DNA of 64,000 nucleotides from Thermococcus siculi (GTDB lineage Archaea; Methanobacteriota_B; Thermococci; Thermococcales; Thermococcaceae). Under the pieces are notes generated by a model. That model was not told the origin of the DNA. It made no database searches and was given only the letters and a program-made list of their open reading frames with translations. The DNA lies in NCBI RefSeq assembly GCF_002214505.1, contig NZ_CP015103.1:1240001-1304000 (forward strand), read 5' to 3'. Shown here piece by piece: positions 44,561-54,027 of this stretch. Positions within the stretch are counted from its first letter, which is position 1. The number at the start of each line of letters is the position of its first letter. Both the position numbers and the translations under genes were made by a program.

Positions 44561-45565
44561 ATGAAGAGCGCGTTCATTCTTGTGCTCGGGAACACCGATA
44601 TGGGGGCGATACCTGAAATAATGCCCCCAGGAGTGGATCCCGAACTGACGAAGCTCATTCCCCCAGCCGAGGCGGAGTACCTCTTCTATGAGAGGCCAAA
44701 GATGACTGACACGGTACCCATGACCCCCGAGGGCCTCCCAACGCCGGTGATCATAACCAAGGCTGCAAAAAGGCTGGTGAAGTTCCCGGTTCTGGTAGTT
44801 CGCGGCGGCACGTATCTGGTTCCCTCCGTTCCGTACGTCCACGTAAGCGATGCCGTTGGTGGGGACTTCAGAAAAGCTCCCGCCCTGCCGGAGTTCGGTG
44901 AAATCATAAGACGCGCAAAACTCCTTGGAGAGGAACTCAGCAACTCCCCCATTGAGGAGATCGTCATTGGGGAGTCAGTCCCCGGCGGGAGGGCGACCGC
45001 ACGGGCGGTTCTTCTGGCCCTGGGCTACGACGCCGGAATTCCCCCCGGCACTCCCGGCAGTTCCCAAAGTCCCGAGGATAGCGTTGTAATCGAGGGCTTC
45101 AGGAGGGTGGGGATCGATGCTGGCTCCCTCCAAGACAATCCCCTGGAGGCCCTCAGGCAGTTTGGCGACCCCGCGATGGCTGCGGTGGTTGGCATCGCCC
45201 TGGGATTCCGGAAGGATGTTGTCCTCGCCGGTGGAACTCGGATGCTGGCAGTTTCGGCCCTTCTGAAGGCACTCGGCGAAGATCTGAGCAGGTTCATGAT
45301 AGCCACTACGGAGTGGGTCGTGGGTGGCAGGAACTCCCCCTTTCTCAAAATCGCCGGGGAAGTGGGGGCAATCACCTATGCCGCAGACCTTAAATTTTCA
45401 GGAGATAGACTCAAGGGTCCGGAAGTATGCGGGGAAGGGCACCCCTGGGGCGATGCGGGAGCTGGTGGGGCTACTTGGTTGGCTATCAAGGGCGGATTTT
45501 CGCCGGAGGACGTCTCCAGGAGGGCTGAGGAGCTTTACTGGAGGCTCGTAGAGATGAGGGGCTGA
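44561..45565 (+). CDS. CobT-like nicotinate-nucleotide phosphoribosyltransferase homologue (UPF0284)
   Basis: A 334-residue protein of the archaeal family related to NaMN:dimethylbenzimidazole phosphoribosyltransferase. Family segments are GDFRKAPALPEF, IVIGESVPGGRATARAVLLALG, FGDPAMAAVVGIALGFRKDVVLAGGTRM and CGEGHPWGDAGAGGATWLAIKGG. It may act in cobamide lower-ligand attachment, but this window has no other cobalamin genes. GGTGGTGGC precedes the ATG. Confidence 0.85.
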   Translation: MKSAFILVLGNTDMGAIPEIMPPGVDPELTKLIPPAEAEYLFYERPKMTDTVPMTPEGLPTPVIITKAAKRLVKFPVLVVRGGTYLVPSVPYVHVSDAVGGDFRKAPALPEFGEIIRRAKLLGEELSNSPIEEIVIGESVPGGRATARAVLLALGYDAGIPPGTPGSSQSPEDSVVIEGFRRVGIDAGSLQDNPLEALRQFGDPAMAAVVGIALGFRKDVVLAGGTRMLAVSALLKALGEDLSRFMIATTEWVVGGRNSPFLKIAGEVGAITYAADLKFSGDRLKGPEVCGEGHPWGDAGAGGATWLAIKGGFSPEDVSRRAEELYWRLVEMRG

Positions 45566-45751
45566 TACTCGGCTTTTTGTTTCTCATTTTTCACTTCCTT
45601 GAGTCTTATCAATCACAAAGCAAACTGTCTGCGGTTCTTTAAGTGCCCCCAGTGGGAGGTGGGTTTAAGTGGCCTTCCCAACTCTGTCCATCGTAGCGTT
45701 CAGACGGAAACTTTAATTAAGGTCGAGTTCCAAATCCCCTCGGGATGAAAG

Positions 45752-46588
45752 ATGAAGGGGATCAGCGTTTTTAACGACCTTAAGAGGATAGGCCATGACA
45801 AAGTTACCGCCATAGGTATGGGCACGTGGGGAATCGGCGGCTACGAGAACCCTGACCACTCGAGAGACGGAGAGAGCATCGAAGTCCTCCGCTACGGTCT
45901 GGAACTGGGAATAAACCTCATCGACACTGCCGAGTTCTATGGTGCGGGTCATTCGGAGGAGATCGTCGGTGAGGCGATAAAGGGCTTCGAGCGCGAGGAG
46001 ATATTCATCATCAGCAAGGTGTGGCCGACCCACTTTGGCTACGATGAGGCAAAGAGGGTCGCGAGGGCGAGCGCGAAAAGGCTCGGCACCTACATAGACC
46101 TCTACCTCCTCCACTGGCCGGGGGAGAGCTGGAGAAAAATAGAGGAGACGCTCCACGCCCTTGAAGACCTCGTTGATGAAGGACTCATAAGATACATTGG
46201 AGTCAGCAACTTCGACCTCGAGCTGCTCAAGCGCTCCCAGGAGGCAATGAGGAAGTATGAGGTAGTCGCCAACGAGGTCAAGTACTCTCTAAAAGACCGC
46301 TGGCCCGAGACAAGTGGTCTACTCGACTACATGAAGCGTGAGGGTATTGCACTGATAGCCTACACCCCACTTGAGAAGGGAACCCTTGCCAGAAACGAGT
46401 GCCTTGCTGGGATTGGGAAGAAGTACGGAAAAACCGCCGCGCAAGTTGCCCTAAACTACCTCATCTGGGAAGAGAACGTTATCGCCATCCCGAAGGCGGG
46501 AAGCAAGGTCCACCTTGAGGAGAACTTTGGAGCGGTGGGCTGGAGGCTCTCGAAGGATGATAGGGAGAAGGCAAGGGGGTGCGTCTGA
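45752..46588 (+). CDS. Aldo/keto reductase
   Basis: NAD(P)-dependent (beta/alpha)8 oxidoreductase of 278 residues. The catalytic tetrad is visible: Asp and Tyr in LIDTAEFYG, Lys in IISKVWPTH, His in LLHWPG. AIPKAGSK near the C-terminus binds the cofactor phosphate. It overlaps by 10 bp the tungsten oxidoreductase gene that follows, suggesting joint alcohol/aldehyde/acid conversion. A TATA box (aactttaatt) lies near 45709-45718. Confidence 0.92.
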   Translation: MKGISVFNDLKRIGHDKVTAIGMGTWGIGGYENPDHSRDGESIEVLRYGLELGINLIDTAEFYGAGHSEEIVGEAIKGFEREEIFIISKVWPTHFGYDEAKRVARASAKRLGTYIDLYLLHWPGESWRKIEETLHALEDLVDEGLIRYIGVSNFDLELLKRSQEAMRKYEVVANEVKYSLKDRWPETSGLLDYMKREGIALIAYTPLEKGTLARNECLAGIGKKYGKTAAQVALNYLIWEENVIAIPKAGSKVHLEENFGAVGWRLSKDDREKARGCV

Positions 46589-48450
46589 TGTACGCCTACC
46601 ACAACAAAATAGCCCGGGTGAACCTGACGACCGGAAAGGTGACCTATGAGGAGCTTCCTGATGAGGTGATAAGGAAGTTCATCGGTGGGAAGGGTCTCGG
46701 CTACTACCTCATCTACAGGGAGGTTCCGCCGGGTACTGACCCTCTGAGTCCAGCCAACAAGTTCGTATTTGCGCCGGGAGGAATGACCGGCCTCGTTCCC
46801 GGTTCGAGCAAGGTAATCGCTGTCAGCAAAAGCCCCGAGACGAGGCTCATCAGCGACTCCAGCGGGGGAGATGCCTTTGGTCCAAAGCTCAAGGGGCACT
46901 TCGATGCCCTCATTATCGAGGGGAAGAGCGAGGAGCCAGTTTATCTGCATATCCACGACGGAAAGGTCGAGATTAAGGACGCGAGCCACCTCTGGGGCAG
47001 GGGCAACTATGAGGTTGCTAAAGAACTCTGGAAGGAATACCCAACGGCGAGCATGGCGATGGTCGGTCCAGCCGGGGAAAGGCTCAGCAGAATAGCGGAC
47101 ATCATTTACGACACCGAGAGGGCCAGCGGAAGGGGCGGCCTTGGGGCAGTCCTCGGGAGCAAGAAGGTTAAAGCGGTAGTCGTCGAGCCGGGCGAGAAGC
47201 CCAAGGTGGCCAACCCCGAGGAGTTCCAGAGGCTATGGCAGGAGTACTACGACGAGTTTGCCACAAACCCCAAGTACGAGCACACCAGAACCTACGGGAC
47301 GAGCGACGCCCTGAGGAGCGCTGCTTCACTCGGCATGAGTCCAACCTACAACTTCTCAAGGCCTTATATTCCCGACGAGCTGGCTTCAAAACTCGGCGGA
47401 GATGAGGTCAAGAAGTACGAGATAGAACCGGAGTGGTTCGTTCACGGTAAGAGCTGTCCCATAAAGTGCGCCCGCTACGTTGAGGTCGAATACAAGGGCA
47501 AAAAAGTCCGCGTCAAGCCGGAATACGAGAGCATAGCAATGCTCGGGGCGGCTACCGGTGTCTTCGACTTTCCTGCTGTGGCTTACTTCATACACCTCGT
47601 CAACGACTACGGAATGGACAGCATAGCCACCGGCGCAACGATAGGCTGGCTCTTTGAGATGGTCGAGCGCGGTTTAATCAGCGAGGACGAGATTGGCTTC
47701 CCTGTGAAGGGATTCGGCGATGCCGAGGCTGAGGAGAGGCTCATAAAGCTGATGGCCGAGCGTAAGGGTATAGGCGCTATCCTTGCCGACGGTGTCAAGA
47801 GAGCCTGCGAGAGGCTCGGAAGGGGCTGCGAGTTCGCCGTCCACGTCAAGGGCATGGAAAGCCCCGCATGGGACCCTCGCGGCAGGAGAACCTACGGGCT
47901 GAGCTACGCCACGGCAGATGTCGGTGCCTCCCACCTCCGCGGCTGGCCGAGACCACACCAGCTCCCGAACCAGGGACCTGCAAAGGAGCTCGTGCCCTCG
48001 ATGATCGAAGGAAGGGACGAGAGCTACATCACTGACATGCTCGGAACGTGCAAGTTTGTCCCATATAAGATGGAAGACCTCGCGAAACTCTACTCGCTCG
48101 CCACGGGAGAGGAGTGGACCGTTGAAGGGTTGAGGAGGAGGGCGTGGGCCATCGAGAGCATAGCGAGGATACACGACGCCCTCGACTGGGTGACTCCGCC
48201 GCTCGACGACACCATTCCGCCGCGCTGGTGGGAGCCTGAACCGGATGGCCCAGCTAAGGGCAACGCGGCGTTCATAGACCACAACGACTTTATCGAGGCG
48301 AGAAGGGAGTTCTACAGGCTGAGGGGCTGGCACGAAGAGCTTGGTGTCCCACTGCCGGAGACGATGGAGAAGCTCGGCCTTCCGGAGTTCAAGGAAGATG
48401 CGGAGAGAGCGCTTGAAGTTGTGAAGAAGAGGGTGGGGTTCAGGAGCTGA
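46579..48450 (+). CDS. Tungsten-containing aldehyde:ferredoxin oxidoreductase family (WOR4-like)
   Basis: A 623-residue enzyme of the AOR family, oxidising aldehydes with ferredoxin as acceptor. N-terminal parts KIARVNLTTGKVTYEELP and GGKGLGYYL are standard, and the pterin-binding segments include ASGRGGLGAVLGSKKVKA and DPRGRRTYGLSYATADVGASHLRG. The iron-sulfur site is unusual: HGKSCPIKCARYVEV lacks the first Cys of C-x2-C-x3-C; the last Cys is in MLGTCKF. P. furiosus WOR4 is reported to contain a [3Fe-4S] cluster, and I recall an aldo-keto reductase gene next to it, so this may be the same type. True start is probably MYAYHNK, three codons in. Confidence 0.88.
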   Translation: MRLMYAYHNKIARVNLTTGKVTYEELPDEVIRKFIGGKGLGYYLIYREVPPGTDPLSPANKFVFAPGGMTGLVPGSSKVIAVSKSPETRLISDSSGGDAFGPKLKGHFDALIIEGKSEEPVYLHIHDGKVEIKDASHLWGRGNYEVAKELWKEYPTASMAMVGPAGERLSRIADIIYDTERASGRGGLGAVLGSKKVKAVVVEPGEKPKVANPEEFQRLWQEYYDEFATNPKYEHTRTYGTSDALRSAASLGMSPTYNFSRPYIPDELASKLGGDEVKKYEIEPEWFVHGKSCPIKCARYVEVEYKGKKVRVKPEYESIAMLGAATGVFDFPAVAYFIHLVNDYGMDSIATGATIGWLFEMVERGLISEDEIGFPVKGFGDAEAEERLIKLMAERKGIGAILADGVKRACERLGRGCEFAVHVKGMESPAWDPRGRRTYGLSYATADVGASHLRGWPRPHQLPNQGPAKELVPSMIEGRDESYITDMLGTCKFVPYKMEDLAKLYSLATGEEWTVEGLRRRAWAIESIARIHDALDWVTPPLDDTIPPRWWEPEPDGPAKGNAAFIDHNDFIEARREFYRLRGWHEELGVPLPETMEKLGLPEFKEDAERALEVVKKRVGFRS

Positions 48451-49049
48451 GCCAGCCGAAAACTGTAACCAGAATCAAATCGCAGAGAAAGCTCACGAAG
48501 AAAAGAAGCGCGAGGGGACTTTCGATTCCCATCTTCTTCCTTATTGGCAGGAGGGGCACGGCTGCAAGCGCGGTAACATCATCCTCCTACGTTGACTACA
48601 GCCGGAACCACGCAGATACCGCCTTTCACTTTAAAGGTTGAGTTGCCAACCCGCCCGATTGCCGTTGAGTTACAGGGAAAGGCTTTTCCGCCGTGCTCCC
48701 TGAAGAACTCAAGGTATTCACGAACATTACTCTCGTTGGCCGGTACGAGACGCAGGGAGTTACCCGTGAGGTTGAAGAAACCCAGATACGTGGCGTTGTT
48801 TATGTGAAGGGGAGCCTCCACCTGAAGAATCCTGCAGTTCGGGCACTCCCCCTCCACCCAGTAGGTGAGCTGGGGTTCGAGGGCTTCATCGCTTATGTGG
48901 TTGTCGTATAGGATGTTCGTAACTTCAACGGGAGCAAATGCCATCGGGTTGTAGGTGTGCTTTGATGGTTTGTGGAGGTGGGAATAGCCAAGACCTACCA
49001 TCAGGAGAAGCACCACAATGCATGTAACCAGCAAAATGCCTCTCTTCAT
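48440..49049 (-). pseudogene. Thioredoxin-like secreted/membrane protein, frameshifted near its C-terminus
   Basis: The 5' part (49049 to 48579) codes for 156 residues: a signal/anchor (MKRGILLVTCIVVLLLMVGLGYSHL), then a region with a CPNC dithiol pair (EGECPNCRILQVEAPLHI) and GGICVVPAVV, where VP could be the cis-proline of a thioredoxin fold. It stops at TGA 48579. A second frame from 48586 to 48440 reads EDDVTALAAVPLLPIRKKMG and then a hydrophobic helix ending GWLSS. It has no ATG. Deleting one G in the run at 48583-48587 joins them as VVNVEDDVTALA, giving about 202 residues with a C-terminal membrane helix. The tail overlaps the AOR gene's end by 11 bp. Confidence 0.55.
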
Positions 49050-49139
49050 GGGGTCTCCCCTATCCGCTGGTTATGCCGTTATGGATAAAAAGTTTTCTGC
49101 TCGCAAATTAAAAAGTGAATTCAATGAGGAAATTAGAAG

Positions 49140-49865
49140 TCAGCCCTTCAAAAACGCCTCCACAAGGTTCCTCGTCTCGTTGAAGGCCTCCAGCGGGACG
49201 CCCTTGGGCAGGCCGCCGATCTCTCCCTTGACGTCCTTCAGCACTCCTTCACCGGCACCGAGGAACATTCCCTCGCTGACTATCCCGCGGAAGTTGGCCG
49301 GCGGGAGCAACGCAACGGCCACGTGGTTCCCTTCCTTAACAGTAAGGTCGTTCGTGACGACTGTAATGGCCCTGTCGCCGATGTTGACGTTCGTAACCAG
49401 CAAGCGGTCAGCGTTCGGGTGCTTGGCGACGCTCATCACCTCACCGACCTTGATGTCCACCGCTATGACGGGGTCATTTATCTTCCCGAGGGCGAGCCTT
49501 CTATCGAGTCCTAGTATCGTGTTGAGGAAGAAGCGGACCTTCGCAACGGCCTCCTCGACCTTCTCGCGCTCGTTCTTGTCCGCCAGGCTGAGGAACTTGT
49601 GGTGCCAGTCTTCACCACCTAGGGCCTCTATTATCCCGTTGGCCTTCTCTTTAAGGGCCTTCATCTGCGGTGTGTCGATCAGCTCCTTCGGCTCAACGTA
49701 GCTGTACCTCATCGCCTGTATCTCCGGAATCATCTCCTTCGCCAGCTGCTGTGCCCCCTTCTTGTTCCACTTCCCCTTGAACTTCGCGTGCTCTATCGTC
49801 TTCAGAAACAGCTCCACGCTCTTCTCCGCCACCAGTAAGCGGTAATCCTTGCTCGTATCCCACAT
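49140..49865 (-). CDS. tRNA-binding (EMAP/OB-fold) domain protein
   Basis: A 241-residue protein. The N-terminal 120 residues are helical ([33 protein letters not shown]). The C-terminal half is the tRNA-binding OB fold seen in MetRS beta subunits and [70 protein letters not shown]. It may present tRNA to a synthetase. ATG 49865 follows GGTGGTGAC. It overlaps by 173 bp a frame from the upstream gene. Confidence 0.87.
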   Translation of the reverse strand: MWDTSKDYRLLVAEKSVELFLKTIEHAKFKGKWNKKGAQQLAKEMIPEIQAMRYSYVEPKELIDTPQMKALKEKANGIIEALGGEDWHHKFLSLADKNEREKVEEAVAKVRFFLNTILGLDRRLALGKINDPVIAVDIKVGEVMSVAKHPNADRLLVTNVNIGDRAITVVTNDLTVKEGNHVAVALLPPANFRGIVSEGMFLGAGEGVLKDVKGEIGGLPKGVPLEAFNETRNLVEAFLKG

Positions 49866-50907
49866 TGTCACCACCCTCCAGTGCCTCCAAAACGCGCCTC
49901 TTAACGCTTTCGTCCCTTATGCCTTCCGCTATCGAGCGGGCTTTGGCAGTATCTCCCCAGCGGGAGTAAGCCATGGCAACCTCTCCAAGGAGCTCCGAGG
50001 AGAGCTTCTCGTCTTTGATGACTCCTGCCAGGATGAGCGGCTCCTCGAGGAAGCCTATGCGAAGGAAGCGCCTTGCTATCCCCTCAAGCTCCCTATCGCT
50101 GGGCTTGAACTTTCCGACGAAGACTATCTCCAGTGCATCGTCGAAGACCCTCCGCCCGAGTCTGGGCTGCTCGTGAAGGAAGAGCCAGTAGGCCAGCTCA
50201 AGCATCGATATGGCCCTGCTCTCCAGCGGAAGGAAGCGCATCATCTCTATTGCAAGTTCTACCTCTCCCTTTTCCAGGAGTTCCTCGATGGCCACCTTGC
50301 CCCTCTTGAGGACGTCCCTGATGAGTTCCATCTTATCCTCGAGGTATTTGGCCTGAAGCTTGAAGAATATCGAGGAGTAAACCTCCCTGGCCAGCCCGTA
50401 GAAGTCGAGGGCCTTCTCGTTGGGTATCTCGTCGGCGCTCTTCTCTATCAGACGGGCCGCTTTTATGAGGGATGACGTTGCCGCAGATGAGAGTCCCCTC
50501 GACGCCTGCAAAAGCTCAACGGCCTCGCGGAACAGTTCGAGTGCATCCCCGTACCTGTCGGAGAGGACGAGGTTCCTGGCTATTCCCGCTAGAACCTCCC
50601 CCCTTACCCGGGGTGAGCCTATCGTCCCCGCCAGCGCGATAGCGTTGTCGAAGTAGGCCTCAGCATCGCCGTCCCTGTCGAGGATGTAGAGCGCCCTTCC
50701 GAGGATTGAGTAGGCTAGGGCTTTCTCAGGGGTTCCCTCCGTTGATTCCAGGGCATCGAGCATGTGGGCCAGCACTTCCTCCCTCGGGAAGGCCGTCAGG
50801 ACCTCTGTGAGCGCCAGAAGGCGTTTAACGGGGTCGTCTATCTCCAGTGCGTTATTCAAGGCGTTTTTATAATCTCCCTTTGATAGGTAAAGCTCCACGG
50901 CCTCCAC
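49693..50907 (-). CDS. TPR-like repeat protein with C-terminus reading into the next gene
   Basis: Helical repeat protein. Units such as [52 protein letters not shown] and [22 protein letters not shown] are TPR-like. Residue 345 or so ends a natural module ([16 protein letters not shown]). Beyond it the frame continues 58 codons into the tRNA-binding gene with a low-complexity tail ([22 protein letters not shown]) that looks like an out-of-frame reading. Either the stop was lost by a frameshift or the two genes truly overlap. GTG 50907 follows GGTGG; GTG 50916 is an alternative. Confidence 0.72.
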   Translation of the reverse strand: MEAVELYLSKGDYKNALNNALEIDDPVKRLLALTEVLTAFPREEVLAHMLDALESTEGTPEKALAYSILGRALYILDRDGDAEAYFDNAIALAGTIGSPRVRGEVLAGIARNLVLSDRYGDALELFREAVELLQASRGLSSAATSSLIKAARLIEKSADEIPNEKALDFYGLAREVYSSIFFKLQAKYLEDKMELIRDVLKRGKVAIEELLEKGEVELAIEMMRFLPLESRAISMLELAYWLFLHEQPRLGRRVFDDALEIVFVGKFKPSDRELEGIARRFLRIGFLEEPLILAGVIKDEKLSSELLGEVAMAYSRWGDTAKARSIAEGIRDESVKRRVLEALEGGDNVGYEQGLPLTGGGEERGAVSEDDRAREVQGEVEQEGGTAAGEGDDSGDTGDEVQLR

Positions 50908-51027
50908 GAGAACCACCAGCCGCTAAGAATAGGTCGGGAAAGTAAAAAAGGCTATCGCTCGCACAGCATGTTAATCAAACTGTGCGGTGATTGCCCAGTC
51001 TCATGATGAAAAATCTGAAAAGAAGTG

Positions 51028-52204
51028 CTAATCAACGTTGAAATACAGAACAGGAACCGTGGACATGTCCGTGCTCTCCCCCCTCCAGACGTGGTGGCTT
51101 GTTTGCACATCCGAGTCTAAAGAAAGGTCAAAGTCGAACGCTTTCATGTCGTCGTATTCAAAACCCACGTCGACAAAGAGGCCGATCAGAGTGGCCTTCT
51201 GGGCCGCGGTTTCGCTTATCTTTCCCATGAGTTCTAGGACGTCGATGAACTTCAGAACATCCACTGCAAAATCGCTCGTGTTGAGGTCCCATATATGGAA
51301 CGCATAGTACCCTATATCCCCTGTGGACTCATGAACTCCTTCATCTATCCACCTATCAATTGGCGGAACCTGGGCATCCGATAGTTTTGACGTCCCCCCT
51401 GTTATTGTGCTGGGGTAAAAGTCCTTAACGTAGACGTACTCTTCGTACCACACCCAGCCTGCACTGTAAACCCTCCATCTCTCGTAACGGTATTTGACGT
51501 TCATCCAGATGTAGTAGGGACTACCCTGGGGAAAATTGGCGTAATGAGAACCAGTTTCGTCTTTTTGAACGATGTTGTACGAAGCCAGCCGGGTCCAGTC
51601 CGTGTCCACAAACGCGTTGATGCTGAACCCAACTTTCTTGTTGATGGAGTAGGTGTACGAGATGTACCCTTTAGTTGGACTGTCCGGGATTACCTGGGCC
51701 ACTATGGTCGGCGCCGTCCACTCGTAGGAGTCCACCAGCGTGCGGCTGTAATAGTAGAGGGGCTGCACGTCGTTTGTCTGCTCGGAGGACGTCTTCACGG
51801 CGTTCTTTAATGCCCTGAACTCTGGAACCACTGTTCTTGATTGGGGCAGTTCCTTCCAATCGAAGCTGACGCTTTCGATGGAGACGTTTCCGTCTTTCGT
51901 GACTATCGTCAGAAGAATCAGCGGCTGTGACAGCCTTTTGTTTTTACTGTACTCCTCTTCCCAAGCTCTTCTTAGGTCGCCGAGATTTAGTACGATCCTT
52001 CCATTGTTCTTGATGTCGTATTCAGCAATCTGCCTGAATCCCTCGGGATAAAGGGCTGAAACAAAGACGTGCACTTCCCCTGCATTCTGGATGTTCACAC
52101 TTGCCAAGTTCCTGAAATATGGTAACTGCACATCACCCGCCGTTACGAAAAAGCCAGAAAAAAATCAAACCCACAAGGAGCATTGCTGGAATTACTTTTC
52201 TCAT
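51028..52204 (-). pseudogene. Secreted protein with signal peptide frameshifted at a T7 tract
   Basis: The main frame (52131 to 51028) encodes about 367 residues from QLPYFRNLASVNIQNAG, aromatic and beta-rich, with no cysteine cluster or known domain, ending VPVLYFNVD. Immediately upstream, ATG 52204 (after GGTGAT) begins MRKVIPAMLLVGLIFF in another frame and stops soon after. Deleting one T from the T7 tract (A7 on the plus strand, 52158-52164) joins them as MRKVIPAMLLVGLIFSGFFV then TAGDVQLPYF, a perfect signal peptide. The intact protein would be about 391 residues. Without the fix the product lacks an export signal. Confidence 0.65.
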
Positions 52205-52331
52205 GGTATCACCAATAGAAATATCCTCTGAACTTCTATATTAAGTTTTTGGCATGTCAGAGCGTTTAGTGTTAATCGCCATCTTGAAATGTGCGTTTAG
52301 TTCCAAAGATGTAGAACTTGGCGGAGCCCCT

Positions 52332-52667
52332 TTAAGGCCTTTTCTGCGTCACCTTCCTGTCCCACTGCTCGAGCATGGTGTCGAGTGCCAGAAGGCTGTT
52401 GAGCCTGAGGCGGACCTTTCTGTTCTCCCAGTCGATGGAGCCTTTAAACTCGTTGAGCAGCTCGAAGACCTTTTCGGCCTCCTTTGCCGGCAGGTTCCTG
52501 CCGTAGAACTCCTCCCCGCAGTGGGGGCATTTGAAGACGAAGCCTTCGAATGCTTCCATGAACCTATCGCGATCCTTCAGTATTTCCTCGATACCATCGA
52601 GGGCCAGCATCTGCTCAATGAGTTCCGCCCAGTCAAGAGGCGCGCCGCATAGGGGGCACTTGGCCAC
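52332..52667 (-). CDS. Small zinc-ribbon protein of unknown function
   Basis: A 111-residue protein with two cysteine pairs, CPLC near the N-terminus and CPHC at about residue 48, separated by a helical segment (IEQMLALDGIEEILKDRDRFMEAF). The rest is helical and charged. The start is GTG 52667, with GGAGGTAG six bases upstream inside the DHH gene's end; only one base separates the two genes. It is probably cotranscribed with the DHH phosphoesterase. Confidence 0.75.
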   Translation of the reverse strand: MAKCPLCGAPLDWAELIEQMLALDGIEEILKDRDRFMEAFEGFVFKCPHCGEEFYGRNLPAKEAEKVFELLNEFKGSIDWENRKVRLRLNSLLALDTMLEQWDRKVTQKRP

Positions 52668-52668
52668 T

Positions 52669-53652
52669 TCAATCTACCTCCTTCAAAAACCTTTCAATCT
52701 CCCTCAGTATGAGCTTGATACCCTCATCAAGGTTCTTCTTTCCGTTGGCACCCGCGGCGCCTGCATGTCCACCGCCGGAGCCGTCTATAACCCCTCCGAC
52801 CTTCTCCATTATCTTCCCCAGGTGCAGTCCCTTCCTAACGAGGCTTTCCTTGGCCCTCGCCGAAATCCTGACGCCTTTCTTCTCACTCCCAACGACCGCT
52901 ATGTCCGCCCCGAGGTTGAGGAACATCTTGCAGGCGAGAGATTCGTAGGCCGAAACCCTTGAGACTGCTATGACGTACTTCCTGAACTTTTTGATTTCGA
53001 GCCTCTGGCAGGCCTTGAGCATCGCCATCCTCTTCGCCTGGTCGATGTTCTCGTCGCTCACCGGGGCGACCATTTGGTATATCTCCCCGAGCTGAATCGG
53101 GAAGCGCTCCAGCATCTCTGACACTGCTCTGAAAGTCCTCACATTGGCGAAGCGGAAGTTTGCAGTATCTGTAACGATGCCCGCTAGAAGGGCCTTGGCG
53201 GCGGTCTCGTCATAGAAGTCGAGGTATTTGAAGAGCTCCCACACTATCTCCGCCGTGGAAGTCCTCGTTGAGTCAACAACAGCGATGTCCGCCCTTATCG
53301 GCTTCTCCTTCTCGACGTGGTGGTCTATCACTATTACCGTCTTCCCCTTCGGGAGCTCAATGGGTTCAAGCTGCTCGAGTGATGATGTGTCAAAAATCAT
53401 CACCACATCCTCTTCAACGGGGGGGTCCTTCTCAACGGGAACCGGAGAGAGCGTCAAAAGCCTCTTAGCATAAGAAGAAACGCTCTGGGCGACGCCTATC
53501 CTTACCCTTTCAACTCCCGTTGATTTGAGATATAGGGCAAAGGCTATCGCGGAGCCGAGGGAATCCGGGTCCGCGTTGTGGTGGCACAGGAGAAGGAAGG
53601 ACTTATCCTTTGAACGCTCAAGGAAGCGTTTGAGCTTGATTTTACCCTTCAT
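52669..53652 (-). CDS. DHH-DHHA1 phosphoesterase (NrnA-like)
   Basis: A 327-residue phosphoesterase likely to degrade short oligoribonucleotides or pAp. Metal motifs are LLLCHHNADPDSLGSAIAF (D-x-D), MIFDTSS, VIDHHVEKEK (the DHH signature) and VTDTANFRF. The C-terminal DHHA1 domain has VIDGSGGGHAGAAG. The HEPN gene upstream overlaps the start by four bases. Confidence 0.9.
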   Translation of the reverse strand: MKGKIKLKRFLERSKDKSFLLLCHHNADPDSLGSAIAFALYLKSTGVERVRIGVAQSVSSYAKRLLTLSPVPVEKDPPVEEDVVMIFDTSSLEQLEPIELPKGKTVIVIDHHVEKEKPIRADIAVVDSTRTSTAEIVWELFKYLDFYDETAAKALLAGIVTDTANFRFANVRTFRAVSEMLERFPIQLGEIYQMVAPVSDENIDQAKRMAMLKACQRLEIKKFRKYVIAVSRVSAYESLACKMFLNLGADIAVVGSEKKGVRISARAKESLVRKGLHLGKIMEKVGGVIDGSGGGHAGAAGANGKKNLDEGIKLILREIERFLKEVD

Positions 53653-54026
53653 TTCATTTCCTCCAGGGCTTTTTCTATTCGTTCTACGAATCTCTTGGCG
53701 TCTTCTACGAGTTCCTCAGCCTCGTCTTTGGTGGGTCTGAAAGTGGCATCATAGTCCGCGCGTTCTCTTAATGTCTCTGCGAGGCTAAGTGCTTTGGCAT
53801 AGTATGCCTCTATAGTGCCCTCATTAACGAATTCGAGCCCAAATTTTGCGATAACTCCCCGGTGGCTCTTTGTTATGATACCTTTGGCTCTTAGGAGTGC
53901 ACTCGCCGCGTAGAACATGGCATAATATGCCCTGCTCATGGCATCTCGGTAAAAACCACTCTCAAGTAGAACTTCCGCTGCGTTTAGAGATTCATGGGCG
54001 TTGTTGAGAAGGAGTTCTATCTCCAT
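53649..54026 (-). CDS. HEPN domain protein, toxin-like partner of MNT
   Basis: A 125-residue helical protein of the HEPN family: IELLLNNAHESLNAAEVLLESGFYRDAMSRAYYAMFYAASALLRAKGIITKSHRGVIAKFG. It pairs with the nucleotidyltransferase gene just upstream, the classic HEPN/MNT toxin-antitoxin order. The strict R-x4-6-H ribonuclease motif is not obvious; the nearest is R-A-K-G-I-I-T-K-S-H with eight residues between, so RNase activity is uncertain. ATG 54026 follows GGGTGA, one base after the MNT stop. Confidence 0.85.
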   Translation of the reverse strand: MEIELLLNNAHESLNAAEVLLESGFYRDAMSRAYYAMFYAASALLRAKGIITKSHRGVIAKFGLEFVNEGTIEAYYAKALSLAETLRERADYDATFRPTKDEAEELVEDAKRFVERIEKALEEMK

Positions 54027-54027
54027 T

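Noticed and set aside
45566-45751. A possible small RNA in the 186-bp gap before the aldo/keto reductase
   Set aside because: Only a TATA box and short pyrimidine runs are seen; no box elements or stable stem.
50990-51030. C/D box sRNA from ATGATGA followed by CTGA near 51003-51020
   Set aside because: Only five bases separate the two boxes, too short for any guide, and no second box pair or terminal stem is present.
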